This document shows positions 40,441-50,950 of a stretch of DNA of 64,000 nucleotides, one piece after another. The stretch lies in NCBI RefSeq assembly GCF_013373795.3, contig NZ_CP088022.1, positions 5,766,001 to 5,830,000 on the forward strand. The letters are read 5' to 3'. The stretch's first letter is position 1. Each line of letters begins with the position of its first letter. The DNA is from Bradyrhizobium quebecense. GTDB lineage: Bacteria > Pseudomonadota > Alphaproteobacteria > Rhizobiales > Xanthobacteraceae. A program made the translations under genes and the position numbers. The notes beneath the pieces were generated by a model that worked only from the letters and a program-made list of their open reading frames with translations, was not told where the DNA came from and did no database searches.

Positions 40441-40713
40441 TATCTGGGGCTCCAGCCCGATTAGCCGGACGGTGGGTATAGGTCTTGGTGCCATATGTCC
40501 ACTCGTTTCTGAACCTGTGGTCATGGCCCTGAACTAGAACCTGAGCGTCGCGTCCTGCCTTTCCCTCCTTGTGGGCTGCGTCGACCGCGGCGCGGATCGC
40601 CTCTTCCTCAGTGGCGTAAGCGCCGGAGTGCTCACAATGAGCGCAACCCTCCACTGGCCTTCATGGCGCTTGACGAAGTACTGAACGCTTTCCATAAAGC
40701 TTGGCTCCGGCAT
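40440..40713 (-). pseudogene. DUF2188-like small protein, frameshifted
   Basis: MPEPSFMESVQYFVKRHEGQ, WRV, then in another frame AHCEHSGAYATEEEAIRAAV, HKEGKAGRDAQVLVQGHDHR and RFRNEWTYG, the alternating pattern of DUF2188 proteins. One shift near 40650. Confidence 0.5.
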
Positions 40714-40835
40714 CGCCCCCGTGATCGATAGACGGGTCGTACTCTGCAAATCTGGGTAAGCGCCGTTCAGCGGCCACCTTCCGGACCACGGGACGATCTG
40801 CGAGTCTGCGGTTTGTTTGAACCGTTAGGCTTAGA

Positions 40836-41294
40836 ATGGACACAGAGCATAGTGCTATCACGGAGCCGGTGCGGCGGCTTGAGGTCTTCACCCGAGCCGG
40901 CCGCCGGCGGAAGTGGAGCGACGAGGACAAGGCGCGGATCGTTGCGGAGATCGTGGCGAGCGGCGACTCGGTCTGTTCGGTAGCCCGACGGCATGGATTG
41001 TCGCCGCAGCAGTTGTTTGGTTGGCGCCGTCAGTTGCGAGATGCTGCGGTCGATTATTCCGAAGAGCAAGAAGTAGAGTTTGTGCCGGCGGTGGTAGATA
41101 CTGTGGTGCCGGCGCCCGCTGTTGGCCGGAAGCGCAAAACGGTGCGCTGCAAGGCCAAAGCGGATACCCGGGCTCGCCGTTGCGATGCCGGGATCATCGA
41201 GATCGAAGTCGACGGAATCACGATCCGGGCCGGTCGTGGCGCGGACCCGACGATGATTGCGTCGATCGTCCAGACACTGAAGGCGAGCCGGTGA
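40836..41294 (+). CDS. IS66 OrfA (TnpA)
   Basis: 152-residue accessory protein of IS66 with an N-terminal helix-turn-helix: RRLEVFTRAGRRRKWSDEDK, ARIVAEIVASGDSVCSVARR, HGLSPQQLFGWRRQLR, then a C-terminal basic domain GIIEIEVDGITIRAG and DPTMIASIVQTLKASR. The stop overlaps the tnpB start (GTGA), typical of coupled IS66 genes. Intact. Confidence 0.85.
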   Translation: MDTEHSAITEPVRRLEVFTRAGRRRKWSDEDKARIVAEIVASGDSVCSVARRHGLSPQQLFGWRRQLRDAAVDYSEEQEVEFVPAVVDTVVPAPAVGRKRKTVRCKAKADTRARRCDAGIIEIEVDGITIRAGRGADPTMIASIVQTLKASR

Positions 41295-41647
41295 TTGGTC
41301 CGTCGGGTGCGGTCCGGGTGATGGTGGCGACCAAACCGGTAGACTTCCGCAAGGGGATGGAAGGGCTTGCGACCCTGGTGCGCGAGAGCATGCGGGCAGA
41401 CCCATTCTCGGGCGCTGTCTATGTGTTCCGGGCCAAGCGGGCGGATCGGATCAAGCTGGTGTTCTGGGACGGAACGGGTCTGTGTCTGTTCACCAAGAGG
41501 CTCGAGGATGGGATCTTCCGCTGGCCGAAGGTCGAGGACGGCGTGATGCGTCTGTCGGCGGCGCAATTGTCGGCGCTGCTGGAAGGACTCGACTGGCGCC
41601 TTGTGCATGAGGCGCGGGAGACGCCGGCGCCAACGCGAGCGGGATAG
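41291..41647 (+). CDS. IS66 OrfB (TnpB)
   Basis: 118-residue IS66 accessory protein: MIGPSGAVRVMVATKPVDFR, KGMEGLATLVRESM, VYVFRAKRADRIKLVFWDGT, GLCLFTKRLEDGIFRWP, LSAAQLSALLEGLDW. Start GTG at 41291 overlaps the tnpA stop. Complete and intact, unlike the truncated copy at 19479. Confidence 0.85.
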   Translation: MIGPSGAVRVMVATKPVDFRKGMEGLATLVRESMRADPFSGAVYVFRAKRADRIKLVFWDGTGLCLFTKRLEDGIFRWPKVEDGVMRLSAAQLSALLEGLDWRLVHEARETPAPTRAG

Positions 41648-41727
41648 TTGTTGGCGGCACTGCGGCGAAGTGAATCAAGAGCGTGGGATGTGTCGCCAGA
41701 TGGCGGCGAATATGCTCTGAATTGGGT

Positions 41728-43241
41728 GTGAGCGACGCCCTGCCTGACGATCCCGAGACGCTGAAAGCGATGCTGCTTGCGGAGCGGTGCGAGAGCGAAC
41801 GGCTGCGTCAGATCATCAAGGAATTGCAGCGACATCGGTTTGGCCGGCGGGCAGAGACGCTGCCTGAAGATCAGATGCTGCTGGGCCTGGAAGACGTCGA
41901 GCAGGTCGCCGCATACAACGAGACGGCGCAGGACGTGAGCGCACCTGAAGGCCGTGAGGTGCAAGCCGGTAGGCGCCGCGTCAACCGTGGCGCCTTGCCG
42001 GCGCACCTGCCGCGGATCGAAGTCGTCGTCGACATCGAGGACAAGACCTGTCCCTGCTGCCAGGGCGAGTTACATCGGATCGGCGAGGATAGAAGCGAGC
42101 GGCTGGACCTGGTCCCGGCGCAGTTCCGGATCCTCGTGACCCGGCGTCCCAAATACGCCTGCCGCGCTTGCGAGGACGGTGTCATGCAGGCGCCGGCCCC
42201 GGCCCGGTTGATCGAGGGCGGACTGCCGACCGAAGCAACCGTCGCCCAGGTTCTGGTGTCCAAATATGCCGATCACCTGCCGCTCTATCGGCAGGCTCAG
42301 ATTTACGCCCGCCAGGGCATTGAGCTCGATCGTTCGACGCTGGCGGACTGGGTGGGACAAGCAGCCTTCCACCTGCGTCCGTTGCATGAGCGCCTCCTCG
42401 GCAAGCTCAGGCGACGGCCAAAGCTGTTCGCCGACGAGACAACGATGCCGGTGCTCGATCCCGGCCGTGGGCGCACCAAGACCGGTCAGCTCTGGGCCTA
42501 TGCAGCGGACGACCGGCCGCGGGGCGGTGCCGATCCGCCGGGCGTTCGCCTATGTCTATGCCCCCGATCGCAAAGCCCATCGGCTAATCGCCTATCTCGC
42601 AGGCTTCGAAGGGATCCTGCAGGTCGATGGCTTCCGGCTATGGCAAGCTCGCCGAGCGTGGCGATGTCCAACTTGCGTTCTGCTGGTCGCACATGCGACG
42701 TAACTTCTATCGGCGAGTTCTACGCATCGAAAGGGACATCCGTGGTCGCGGCGCCGAGGAGCGCCGTCTCGTTCGGCAGCAGACAATCCGGGCGCTGGCG
42801 GAAGCCTTCGAGCGATGGCTCCGTGCAAAGCTCGCGTTGATCAGCCAAAAGGGCAAGTTGGCCGACGCCATTCGCTATGCGCTCTCACGCTGGGAGGGCC
42901 TGACGCGCTTCATCGACGACGGTCATATCGAGCTCGACAACAACACTGTCGAACGATCGATCCGTCCGATCACGCTGAACCGGAACAATGTGCTGTTCGC
43001 GGGCTCTGACGGTGGTGCCGAGCACTGGGCCATCATCGCATCACTGGTCGAAACCTGTAAGCTGAACGACGTCGATCCACTCGCTTACCTGCCCGGCGCC
43101 CTCACCAGGATCGTCAACGGCCATCCAAACAGCGACATCGATCAGCTGCTTCCGTGGGCCTATTGCCGTCAAGACCTCAACGCTGTGGCCCGAGAACAGC
43201 GCTCTGATGTCCGCTGTCAAGGATTAGAACGCAGAGCACCG
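41728..43241 (+). pseudogene. IS66 transposase TnpC, frameshifted
   Basis: GTG at 41728. QIIKELQRHRFGRRAETLPE, zinc segment CPCCQGELHRIG, RPKYACRACEDGVMQAPAPA, DDE core KLFADETTMPVLDPGRGRTK. A shift near 42540 moves into YVYAPDRKAHRLIAYLAGFE, another near 42630 into CWSHMRRNFYRRVLRIERDI, then HIELDNNTVERSIRPITLNR and SLVETCKLNDVDPLAYL. At least two indels; otherwise complete. Confidence 0.85.
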
Positions 43242-43482
43242 CCCCGATCGTCGTCGATCGGCTATTCATAGAGATGGTCGTGCATAGGTGGAGGCGGAAC
43301 CGAAGGACGTCGGTGATCAAGCTCTGATGCGCGGGTTGGCTACCGCATTCCCGATTGTGCGTCCGAGGTCTGCTCCTATCTTACTGCGGGCGTCGGCGCT
43401 CTTGCCGGCCACAAAGCGTCTGACGGGCATTCCCTCTGCCGTGGTCCCGCCTCCGCCCATGCACGATGATAAGGGCGCTCGA
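43242..43482. other. Short interval before IS110, no gene seen
   Basis: Probably includes the right end of IS66 and the subterminal part of IS110. No terminal repeat identified with confidence. Confidence 0.35.
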
Positions 43483-44592
43483 TCAGGCTGTCTGCACTTG
43501 CCTGGCAACCGCCCACATGAACCCCACCAGTTCACGGGCGATAGCGGTGCAGACCACCGTCGTTCGTTTGCCGCGCGCCGCCAGCTTCCGGTACCGGGCC
43601 GTCAAGCGGCTCTGCGCCTTCCAAGCAATCTCTCGCACTGCTGGCGACGTCTGTTCGAGCCGGTATAGTTTTGTCTTGCCGATCTTCGGCGGGTGTCGAT
43701 ATGTCCAGGCGCTTTCGACCAACATGTGGCGAACACGGCCGTTGCCGGCCTTGGTGATGCCGCCACGTCTGACAGCCTCTCCCGTCGATCGCTCGCTTGG
43801 CACCAGACCGAGGTAACCCATAAGTTGACGTGGGCCCTCAAAACGGCTCACGTCACCGACCTCGGTTGCGAATGTCACTGCGACGACCAGATCGACGCCG
43901 CGCAATGTTTGAAGCGCCCGCACGAGCGGCTCCAGAGACCAGGTCGAGACGAACTCTTCGATCGTGCGCTCGAGCCGGTCGACCCGGTCCCTGGCGACGC
44001 GAACTGCTTCGACCATTTCTTGTAGCGCGATCTGATGTGCGGGGTGGTCGAACTGTTGTTCCTGGAGCCAACGCAAATAGCGCATCGTCCAGCCCTTTTT
44101 GCGGGGATAGGTGCGGCCATGCTTGAGCATGAAGGCGCTCACCTGCTGCCGGTGGATGCGCAGCGTCTCAACCGCTGCCGATCGAGCGCGAACGAGGTCG
44201 CGCATCGCTTCGTGACCTTCATCGGGAACCCATACCGCCGTCAGCTCGCCGGCGCGTAGCAGCCGCGCGAGAGAAACGGCGTCCCGGCGGTTCGTCTTCA
44301 CACGATCACCCGGCTTCCTTGGGATCAGCGACGGCGCCACCACCGTGCATTGGTGGCCGAGCGACCGGATCAGGCGATAAAGACCATAGCCAGTCGGGCC
44401 GGCTTCGTAACAGAAGTGGACGCGGTCAAACCGGTTGGCGATCCGCCCTAAGACGCGGCGCATGTTGGTGGCCGAAGCATCAACCTCGCCGAAGAACCGA
44501 ACCTCCCCCTCCCGGCCTGCATCCGCAATCGCGACGGCATTTCTCAGCTTGGCCACATCGATTCCGACGAATGCTTCCCTATAATCTGCCAC
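43483..44592 (-). CDS. IS110-family transposase, intact
   Basis: 369-residue DEDD transposase/recombinase: VGIDVAKLRNAVAIADAGRE (first Asp), VHFCYEAGPTGYGLYRLIRS (Glu), GDRVKTNRRDAVSLARLLRA (Asp pair region), then the transposase-20 domain with SRFEGPRQLMGYLGLVPSER, and AVRRGGITKAGNGRVRHMLV containing the serine region. Start is GTG at 44592 because AGGAGG lies seven bases upstream; the longer frame from 44688 lacks this. IS110 elements use a structured non-coding end as bridge RNA, so the flanking non-coding sequence (44593-44700 or 43300-43482) may encode one. The only clearly intact DDE/DEDD-type transposase gene here. Confidence 0.88.
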   Translation of the reverse strand: MADYREAFVGIDVAKLRNAVAIADAGREGEVRFFGEVDASATNMRRVLGRIANRFDRVHFCYEAGPTGYGLYRLIRSLGHQCTVVAPSLIPRKPGDRVKTNRRDAVSLARLLRAGELTAVWVPDEGHEAMRDLVRARSAAVETLRIHRQQVSAFMLKHGRTYPRKKGWTMRYLRWLQEQQFDHPAHQIALQEMVEAVRVARDRVDRLERTIEEFVSTWSLEPLVRALQTLRGVDLVVAVTFATEVGDVSRFEGPRQLMGYLGLVPSERSTGEAVRRGGITKAGNGRVRHMLVESAWTYRHPPKIGKTKLYRLEQTSPAVREIAWKAQSRLTARYRKLAARGKRTTVVCTAIARELVGFMWAVARQVQTA

Positions 44593-45126
44593 GGCTCGTC
44601 CTCCTGTGATGAGGATCGGCTCGGTTCGCCCGAGCAACCCTCGGACGCGCAGTGTAGGGCGAGCCACCTCATCGGTAGAGGCGGACATACGGTCTTACAA
44701 ATCTGCCGCGGTCGCCTCAACTACCGTTTTGGTGGGCTCCCAAGGAGCAGTGCCTTGTAGTGATAGGGCTGGCCTGTTTGCTGTGACCGCGGGGACCGAC
44801 TGCCGCGCCTTGGCCGCTTCCCTTATTACGAGAGCTGGAACGTAGCGGCTTCAATCGGCGAGATCGAGTATCGAGAGCGAGATGTCGCCTAGCTGCTAGC
44901 CAATCTTCTCGCTCTCTCTCGTTGGAGTCGAAGGCTGGATTGATGGCGGATTGGGAGACGATCCATTTTTCCATTATGACCGTGATCCCAAGCTCTTTTC
45001 CCGTCTCCACCCTTGCTGCGTTGAGTGCTGCGACTGCTTGCGTTTGATCGACAACAAGCTCTCCGGTCCGGTTCTGATAGCGAACCCTTATTGCCAGCGA
45101 CGATGCTGCCGACCTCGGTTGTGAAA
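44593..45126. other. IS110 5' flank and decayed sequence
   Basis: 44593-44700 is the IS110 non-coding end. Beyond it a minus-strand frame (about 44850-45110) encodes VRYQNRTGELVVDQTQAVAA and GKELGITVIMEKWIVSQSAI, protein-like but unrecognised, and lying downstream of parA as a partner gene might. Confidence 0.35.
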
Positions 45127-45774
45127 CTACGCGATTTTTTGCGCCCAGCGACGCTTCAATCTCCACACCGGCACGCGTTCCGCAACGGCTTCGGCATAGC
45201 GGTCTCGTGCAATAATCTGGCCTGGGAATGTGTACTTTCCCGCTTCGCGCAAGAGCTGCTCTAAGTGCGTCCGTTGACGAGGCGACTTGGTATTGAAATT
45301 CGAATGCAGCAAGTCGAGATTCTCGTGTCCTGCGACCGCACCGTCGTTGGACACCGATCACGGTCTGCATCAGGCCTTTAATCTTCCAGGTAAATTGGCG
45401 CCAGCACATGCGAGGCGGCGATCAGGCAAGCGGCGCTGCGAAGCCCAAGCGATGGCGGGGTATCGATCATTCAGATATCGAACCGCTCGGCGGCATCGGC
45501 GAGATTGCTGCAGGGTCATGACGGCAGCAGCGTTGTCGCGATCGATATCCGTAAAGTCACTGTCGGCCGGCGCCAGCGTGATACCGTTGTTTTCACCAGC
45601 GACTCGGGTCGCCGGCTTGAAGAGATCGGCCGCCGAGATCGACCCTGTATTCTGCTTGATCGTGTCGGTCGCGCTGCCCTGCGCGTCAACATCGATCATC
45701 AGAACCCGGTGGCCCGCTTCCGCCATGAAGCAAGCCAGATGCACAGCAAGCGTCGTCTTGCCGACACCCTTTTT

Positions 45775-47274
45775 AGTCGTCCGTGAAGAGCGGCTAAGTG
45801 ATTGAGCTGGAATCGCATTTGTCGTTTTGGATTGTTAGGATTGCAGGGCTTTGATGCTTCGGACATCGGAACCTTGCAGTTTCATTTTCGGGATTCCGTC
45901 GAATCGCCAGTCATGATTCCGTCGTTGCATCGGAGGTGGCGATGCGACCGAAGAAGCACAAGACGACGGGATCGGGCGATCTGTTCCGGGCCAGGCTGGA
46001 CCAGATCATCAATATGAAGCACGAGCTGGTTCAGCCCGCCGGCAAGGTCGATTGGGACTGGATCGACGGCGAGATCGCGCCGCTCTATAGCGAGAACGGC
46101 CGGCCGGGCATCGCGACCCGCTTCATGATCGGGCTGCTGCTCAAGCACATTTACGGCCTGTCCGATGAGGGGGTGTGGGTTGAGTCCACGACCCGTATTT
46201 CCAGTACTTCACCGGCGAAGAGTTCTTTCAGCACGCGTTCCCGCACGAGCGCTCGGACCTGAGCCACTGGCGCAAGCGGCTCGGCGGCAAGCTGGAGCTG
46301 TTGCTGGCCGAGAGCTTGCGGGTGGCGCACGAGGCCGGCGCGTTACGCAGCCAAGACCTAAAGCGGGTCACGGTCGATACCACCGTGCAGCCGAAGGCGA
46401 TCACCTTCCCGACCGACGCCAAGCTGCTGCACGCGGCGATCAAGGGGCTCAACCGCCTGGCGAGGAACGGGGTCAAGCTGCGGCAGTCCTACCTTCGCAT
46501 TGCCAAGACCGCGGCAATGATGGCTGGACGCTACGCCCATGCCAAGCAATTCAAGCGGCATCACCGGCAGCTGCGCAGCCGGCTGGGCCGGATCATCCGC
46601 GATATCCGCTGCAAGATCGAAGGTCAGGCTGTGCTCGAGAACGCGTTCGCCCTCTCGCTCAGCCGGGCCACGCAGATTCGCGCGCAGCAGCAGCGCCAGC
46701 GCGGCTGGAAGCTCTATTCCTTCCACGCCCCGGAGGTGGAATGCATCGGCAAGGGCAAAGCAGCCGCGTCTTACGAGTTCGGTGTCAAAGCCTCTATCGT
46801 CACCAACAACCGCCGGGCTCACGGTGGCCTGTTCGTGCTGCACGCCAGGGCGCTACCCGATAACCCGTACGACGGTCACACCTTGCGGGACGTCATCGAC
46901 CGCACCGAGACACTCACCGGCTGCGCGATCGAGCGGGCCTATGTCGACAAGGGATATCGCGGCCACGACGCACAAAATCCCCGTCGCGTCTTCATCTCTG
47001 GCCAGAAGCGCGGCGTCTTCGGTGTCATCAAGCGCGAGCTGCGCCGCCGCTCCGCCATCGAACCCATCATCGGACACCTGAAAGTCGATGGTCACCTCGG
47101 CCGCTGCTACCTGCCGTGCCGGCGATGCGGCCAACGTCATCCTCTCCGCCGTCGGCTATAACTTCCGCCGCATCCTCGCCTGGCTCAGGAAGCTCTTGCG
47201 CTTCATCCTGATCGTCCTTTGGCGCGCCTTCGCAACCCCAGTCGCCCCTCAATCCCGCTTGTTAACGGACGACT
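45775..47274 (+). mobile_element. IS5-family element, copy 2, inserted in parA
   Basis: 1500 bp with the same termini as copy 1 (9258..10736). Flanked by the duplication TTTT (45771-45774, 47275-47278). Insertion within the AAAA of parA codons 9-10 is confirmed because the flanks rejoin into an in-frame Walker A. Confidence 0.88.
45942..47150 (+). pseudogene. IS5-family transposase, copy 2, frameshifted
   Basis: Same two breaks as copy 1 (after GLSDEGV near 46178 and near 47110) but without the 16-base deletion, so the stretch from 46301 to 47090 is one frame: LRVAHEAGALRSQDLKRVTV, YEFGVKASIVTNNRRAHGGL, AYVDKGYRGHDAQNPRRVFI and RRRSAIEPIIGHLKVDGHLG. A last frame gives VILSAVGYNFRRILAWLRKL. 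Confidence 0.85.
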
Positions 47275-47302
47275 TTTTATTGTTGATGACGATCGTGTTC
47301 AT

Positions 47303-48506
47303 TGATGACTATTCCTTCCGATCGTGCTGCTCCTGCTGGCACGATCTCGATGCAACCGGCCTCTTCATCCCTGCTGTTGGTTGGAACCAACAGCCGCTAC
47401 GGACCGGCGCTTTCTAGATAATCTTCAAAGCCCGGCACAAATCCCCTGCCAGAAGAGTCAGGTCGGCCCAGCCAAAGAAAAAAGACGCGCCGGATCGAAA
47501 ACCAGTCCGCACGGGTCGACGGGCGGTTGATGTTGTCACCGAAGCGCAGCCGCCCTCCCCGGCGGGTTGGTTTGAACTTCAACACGTTCCGGGCCTGCAC
47601 CATATTGCGACATCAACTGCTGGAAGGACGCGACAGAACCCGAAGCCCCAGAGACAGGAAATCCCTGCTCCGCGAGAGTCAAAGGGTCCCAGCGCGAAGA
47701 ACACTAAATGGCGTCAGCTCAGTTGGTTGGGCTTTCCATCTGTTGAGCGTAGTGAAGGGGTCGAGAGCCAGGAATCGACTCCCGCAGTTCTACAAAGTTC
47801 CAGTTTGAGACATGAACCTTGGCACGCTTTGTGCTGCCCCATCCTTGTCGGGATTTTGCATCACCTTCGCGGGGCTAGGAGCCAACGCCGCTCGAATCAT
47901 TTCAAGCGAGCGGCGTTGTATTGTCGAAGCTCCTCGGCGAGTGATCCTGAATCCACACGTGGGCGACACTCGCCGGACCAAGGTATCAACCGCCTTGCCG
48001 AGGAAACCCCGCCAAGATCGTCTTTGGCGGCCGACAGCAATGTGAGCGTCCACAGATCGCTAACAAATCCGGAGAGGCTAGCGGGCTTATTTGTTGGCTC
48101 GCATGGGGAGCCGTCACCGCCGTCGCTTCGCGCGAGCGAGCCTTTGCGACTTGGTGCGAGACGACAAGCACAATGGCCGAATCTCGAATCTTTGAGAAGC
48201 GCCTCCTTCAGCTCGGCGGTCGATTAAGTTGACGATGCCGTTACGCCGCTTGTGCGGCACCAGCAACCGGTCGGCTCTCTGCTGAGATGTTTCGTTGTCG
48301 TGCAACACTTCGAGACTGCAGACGCGAGCGATCGCCACGGCGCGGCGCGAGATTCGCTGATGGTTCATGGATTTTGCTTTTAGCTCTGATGCCGGTAGCG
48401 GACTGGCTGCCGGCGGTTCAGAAACCGTAATCCTGAACGGCCAATGTGCTTTTGGGGTGCCCCTTCGACATGGGCGCACCGTCCCACCGAACGGGGCTGT
48501 TATACG
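47303..48506. other. Long gene-poor interval upstream of parA
   Basis: Contains the parA leader, a strong inverted repeat at 47883-47918 and a stretch at 47705-47790 that faintly resembles a tRNA D-arm (GCTCAGTTGGTTGGGC) without a complete cloverleaf. A minus-strand frame ending at 48114 (start MNHQRISRRAVAIARVCSLE) is arginine-rich and unconvincing. No gene is supported. Confidence 0.45.
47883..47918. repeat. Perfect 12-bp inverted repeat
   Basis: CAACGCCGCTCG (47883-47894) and CGAGCGGCGTTG (47907-47918) around a 12-base loop. No T tract follows. It could be a terminator, an RNA hairpin or a protein-binding site. Confidence 0.6.
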
Positions 48507-48523
48507 CTAGGGCCGATCGACAT

Positions 48524-49284
48524 TCATGACATCCAGATCATTGCGGCTGCGAGATGGATGAAGCCGGTAAAGTTGGCGGCTCGCCTGTCATAACGGGTTG
48601 CCAGGCGTCGGAAGTGTTTGAGTCGGCAGAAGCAGCGCTCGATGCAGTTGCGCTGTTTGTAGGCGTCAACGTCGTGCGGGATGATGATCCTGCGAGTGCG
48701 GTTTGACGGGATCACCGCCGTTGCGCCGATTTCCGCGATAATCGCACGCAGGGCGTTGCTGTCATAGGCTTTGTCGGCGAGCACCGCGTCGCCGCTCTGG
48801 CCATCAAGCAGTGCGGGCGCCTGGGTAATGTCATTAACCTGCCCAGCTGTGACGATGAAGCGGAGTGGACGGCCGAGCGCATCGGCCAGCATGTGGATCT
48901 TAGTCGTCAGTCCGCCTCGGGAACGCCCCAGCGCCTGATCTTTGGCCCCCCTTTTCCGCTCGTCGCCTGCCGGTGGGCGCGAACGATGGTGCTGTCGATC
49001 ATCAGATACTGGTTGTCGCGATCGGCGGTCAGAGTGGCGAACACGCGTTCCCAGACGCCAGCATGGCACCAGCGGCTGAAGCGCTGATGTACCGTTTTCC
49101 ACTTACCGTACCGATCCGGCAGGTCGCACCAGTGTGCGCCCGACCGCAAGACCCACAAACATCCGTTGACGAACAGACGATTATCCGCAGCCGTACGTCC
49201 CGGGTCGCCAGCTTTCCCCGGCAGCAGTGGCGAGATCATCGACCATTGCGCCTCGGTCAGCTCATATCGCTTCGCCGCCATCAT
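48524..49284 (-). CDS. IS427-type transposase 2 made by programmed frameshift
   Basis: Two overlapping frames. Frame 1 (49284-48907): MMAAKRYELTEAQWSMISPL, DNRLFVNGCLWVLRSGAHWC, DLPDRYGKWKTVHQRFSRWC and LMIDSTIVRAHRQATSGK. Frame 2 (to 48524): LGRSRGGLTTKIHMLADALG, VLADKAYDSNALRAIIAEIG, NCIERCFCRLKHFRRLATRY, with DDE residues in IDST, ADKAYD and IERCF. The overlap contains AAAAGGGGGG near 48948-48957, a slippery run of the kind used for frameshifting in IS427-type elements. No other lesion seen, so the enzyme may be active although its element is split. Confidence 0.8.
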
Positions 49285-49699
49285 CTGCTCCGTGTCGAAT
49301 CACGGAACTCTATGAATCAGCGATCAAACCACTTCGGAATCTGGAGGGTTCTGTGAGGTCGCGCTCACGCGAGGGCGCGGCAGGCGCTTATGACGCGACC
49401 TCATTGAAGCCGGATTGAACGAAGGCGCGGGAGGCTATTCGCGGTTTTGCAGCTATGGGGATTGTTCGAGATCGCCATGCCCGATCTGCTGGCTCGGCGC
49501 GTGAGGCAGAGACACAGGAGTGCGCATCCTGGAAGAGTTGAGATCAGACGCGCTTCGCCTGAGATCGCGATAGGCCTTTTGCTGCATCGGACGGTTGTTG
49601 TCGCGCAGTGTGACAGCACGGATTCGACATCGTCCGCGATGATCGAGACGCTGGGAGCGAAATGACGAATGATGATCGTCGTGCACGACATGACTTGGC

Positions 49700-50950
49700 T
49701 CACGATGTGTCGCATCGGAACGGTGATGTTCGAGGGCTGGGGCGTCTGAAGCTATGTCGAAAGCGCTCAATGATGCGCATGACGCCACCACAATCGGGAC
49801 AGGCAGGAACCTCGGCCCGGGTTTGAGCCTCCGAATCCACAGGCGACGGCTGGCCATCGTTTGGGGCTGTTCGCTCATGATCGAGAAGTTCGCGGCAAAG
49901 GGCGAGCTTGGCAGCGCGATGGCGGTTGGCCATGAAGCCGAAGTGGCGGATGCGGTGGAAGCCGTCAGGCAGCGTATGAAGCAGGAAACGGCGAATGAAC
50001 TCATCGGGCTTGAGATTCATGATCTTTGTCGCGCTGTTTTGGCGATAGTCCTTCCATGAGAAGGCGACATGATCGTCGTCGAGTGCGACGAGCCGGCTGT
50101 TGGCGATCGCGACGCGATGGGTGTAGCGGCCGAGATAGGCCAGGACCTGTGCGGGTCCGCCGAAGGGCCGCTTGGCGTAAACAACCCAGTTGATGCGTCG
50201 CATGGCGTCGAGGTGGGCCGCAAAGGCAGCCGGCTCGGCCAGAGCTCCGAGATCGCCGAAGAAACGCAAGGCACCGGAGTTGAAGGCTGCCGACAGACGT
50301 TTGAGAAAAAGTGTGCGAAATAGTCTGGACAACGGTTTGACGGCCAGGAAGAAGTTCGGTCGGCAAGCGGTCCAGCGCGCGCCATCGGGCGAGAGGCCGC
50401 CACCCGGAACGACGCAATGGACGTGGGGATGATGCATCAGCGTCTGTCCCCAGGTGTGGAGGACGGCGACGCCGCCGATCGCACCGCCGAGCCGGCGTGG
50501 ATTGGCGGCGAGCGTCGTCATCGCCTCGGCGGCAGCCTTGAACAGGATGGCATAGACGACGGCCTTGTTCTGGAAAGCGATCGCGGCGATCGGTGCGGGA
50601 AGTGTAAAGACGACGTGGAAATAGGGAACCGGAAGCAGGTCGGCTTGACGCGCGGCGAGCCACGCGGCTCGGGCTCTCCCCTGACACTTCGGACAGTGCC
50701 GATTGCGGCAGGAATTATAGGCAACGCGTGTCGTGCCGCAGTCGTCGCAAGCCTGCATGTGGCCGCCGAGCGCCTCGGTCCGGCACGCAACGATCGCGCT
50801 CATCACGCGCCGCTCGACCCGCCCCAGATGACCGGCATGTACACGGCGATAGGCGTCGCCATGCCGGCACAGAATATCGGCAATCTCGATGGCGGGCCTG
50901 TTGGAGCGGATGTCGGAGCGGGTCATGACCCGCATCCCGCTGCGGGTCAT
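49700..50950 (-). CDS. IS91-family rolling-circle transposase, copy 2
   Basis: 416 residues, identical to copy 1 except near residue 228 (SGALRFFGD here, SGAFRFFGD in copy 1). HUH motif HPHVH at 174-178, tyrosine pair in AYLGRYTHR, zinc module [12 protein letters not shown]. Intact, ATG overlapping the integrase TGA. Confidence 0.9.
   Translation of the reverse strand: MTRSGMRVMTRSDIRSNRPAIEIADILCRHGDAYRRVHAGHLGRVERRVMSAIVACRTEALGGHMQACDDCGTTRVAYNSCRNRHCPKCQGRARAAWLAARQADLLPVPYFHVVFTLPAPIAAIAFQNKAVVYAILFKAAAEAMTTLAANPRRLGGAIGGVAVLHTWGQTLMHHPHVHCVVPGGGLSPDGARWTACRPNFFLAVKPLSRLFRTLFLKRLSAAFNSGALRFFGDLGALAEPAAFAAHLDAMRRINWVVYAKRPFGGPAQVLAYLGRYTHRVAIANSRLVALDDDHVAFSWKDYRQNSATKIMNLKPDEFIRRFLLHTLPDGFHRIRHFGFMANRHRAAKLALCRELLDHERTAPNDGQPSPVDSEAQTRAEVPACPDCGGVMRIIERFRHSFRRPSPRTSPFRCDTS

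Larger units (their letters stand above)
40757..43241 (+). mobile_element. IS66-family element 2
   Basis: Left terminus GTAAGCGCCGTTCAGCGGCC at 40757 is IS66-like. It contains tnpA, tnpB and a frameshifted tnpC. I did not find the matching right terminus, so the 3' edge is approximate. Confidence 0.75.
45127..47302 (-). pseudogene. ParA-type partition ATPase, split by IS5 copy 2 and frameshifted
   Basis: Joining the sequence on both sides of IS5 copy 2 gives a perfect ParA start: ATG at 47302, MNTIVINNKKGVGKTTLAVH (deviant Walker A KGGVGKTT-type), then EAGHRVLMIDVDAQGSATDT. It continues to about 45480, loses frame, and ends with TVIGVQRR and HLEQLLREAGKYTFPGQIIA, EAVAERVPVWRLKRR, typical of the ParA C-terminus. 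GGAAGGAA lies before the ATG. In conjugative elements this class helps stability or partition. Dead here because of the insertion after codon 9 and at least one indel. Confidence 0.8.

Noticed and set aside
47705..47790. tRNA-like D-arm GCTCAGTTGGTTGGGC
   Set aside because: No acceptor stem, anticodon arm or TTCGA loop can be paired around it; the downstream fold is a different hairpin. At best a degraded fragment.
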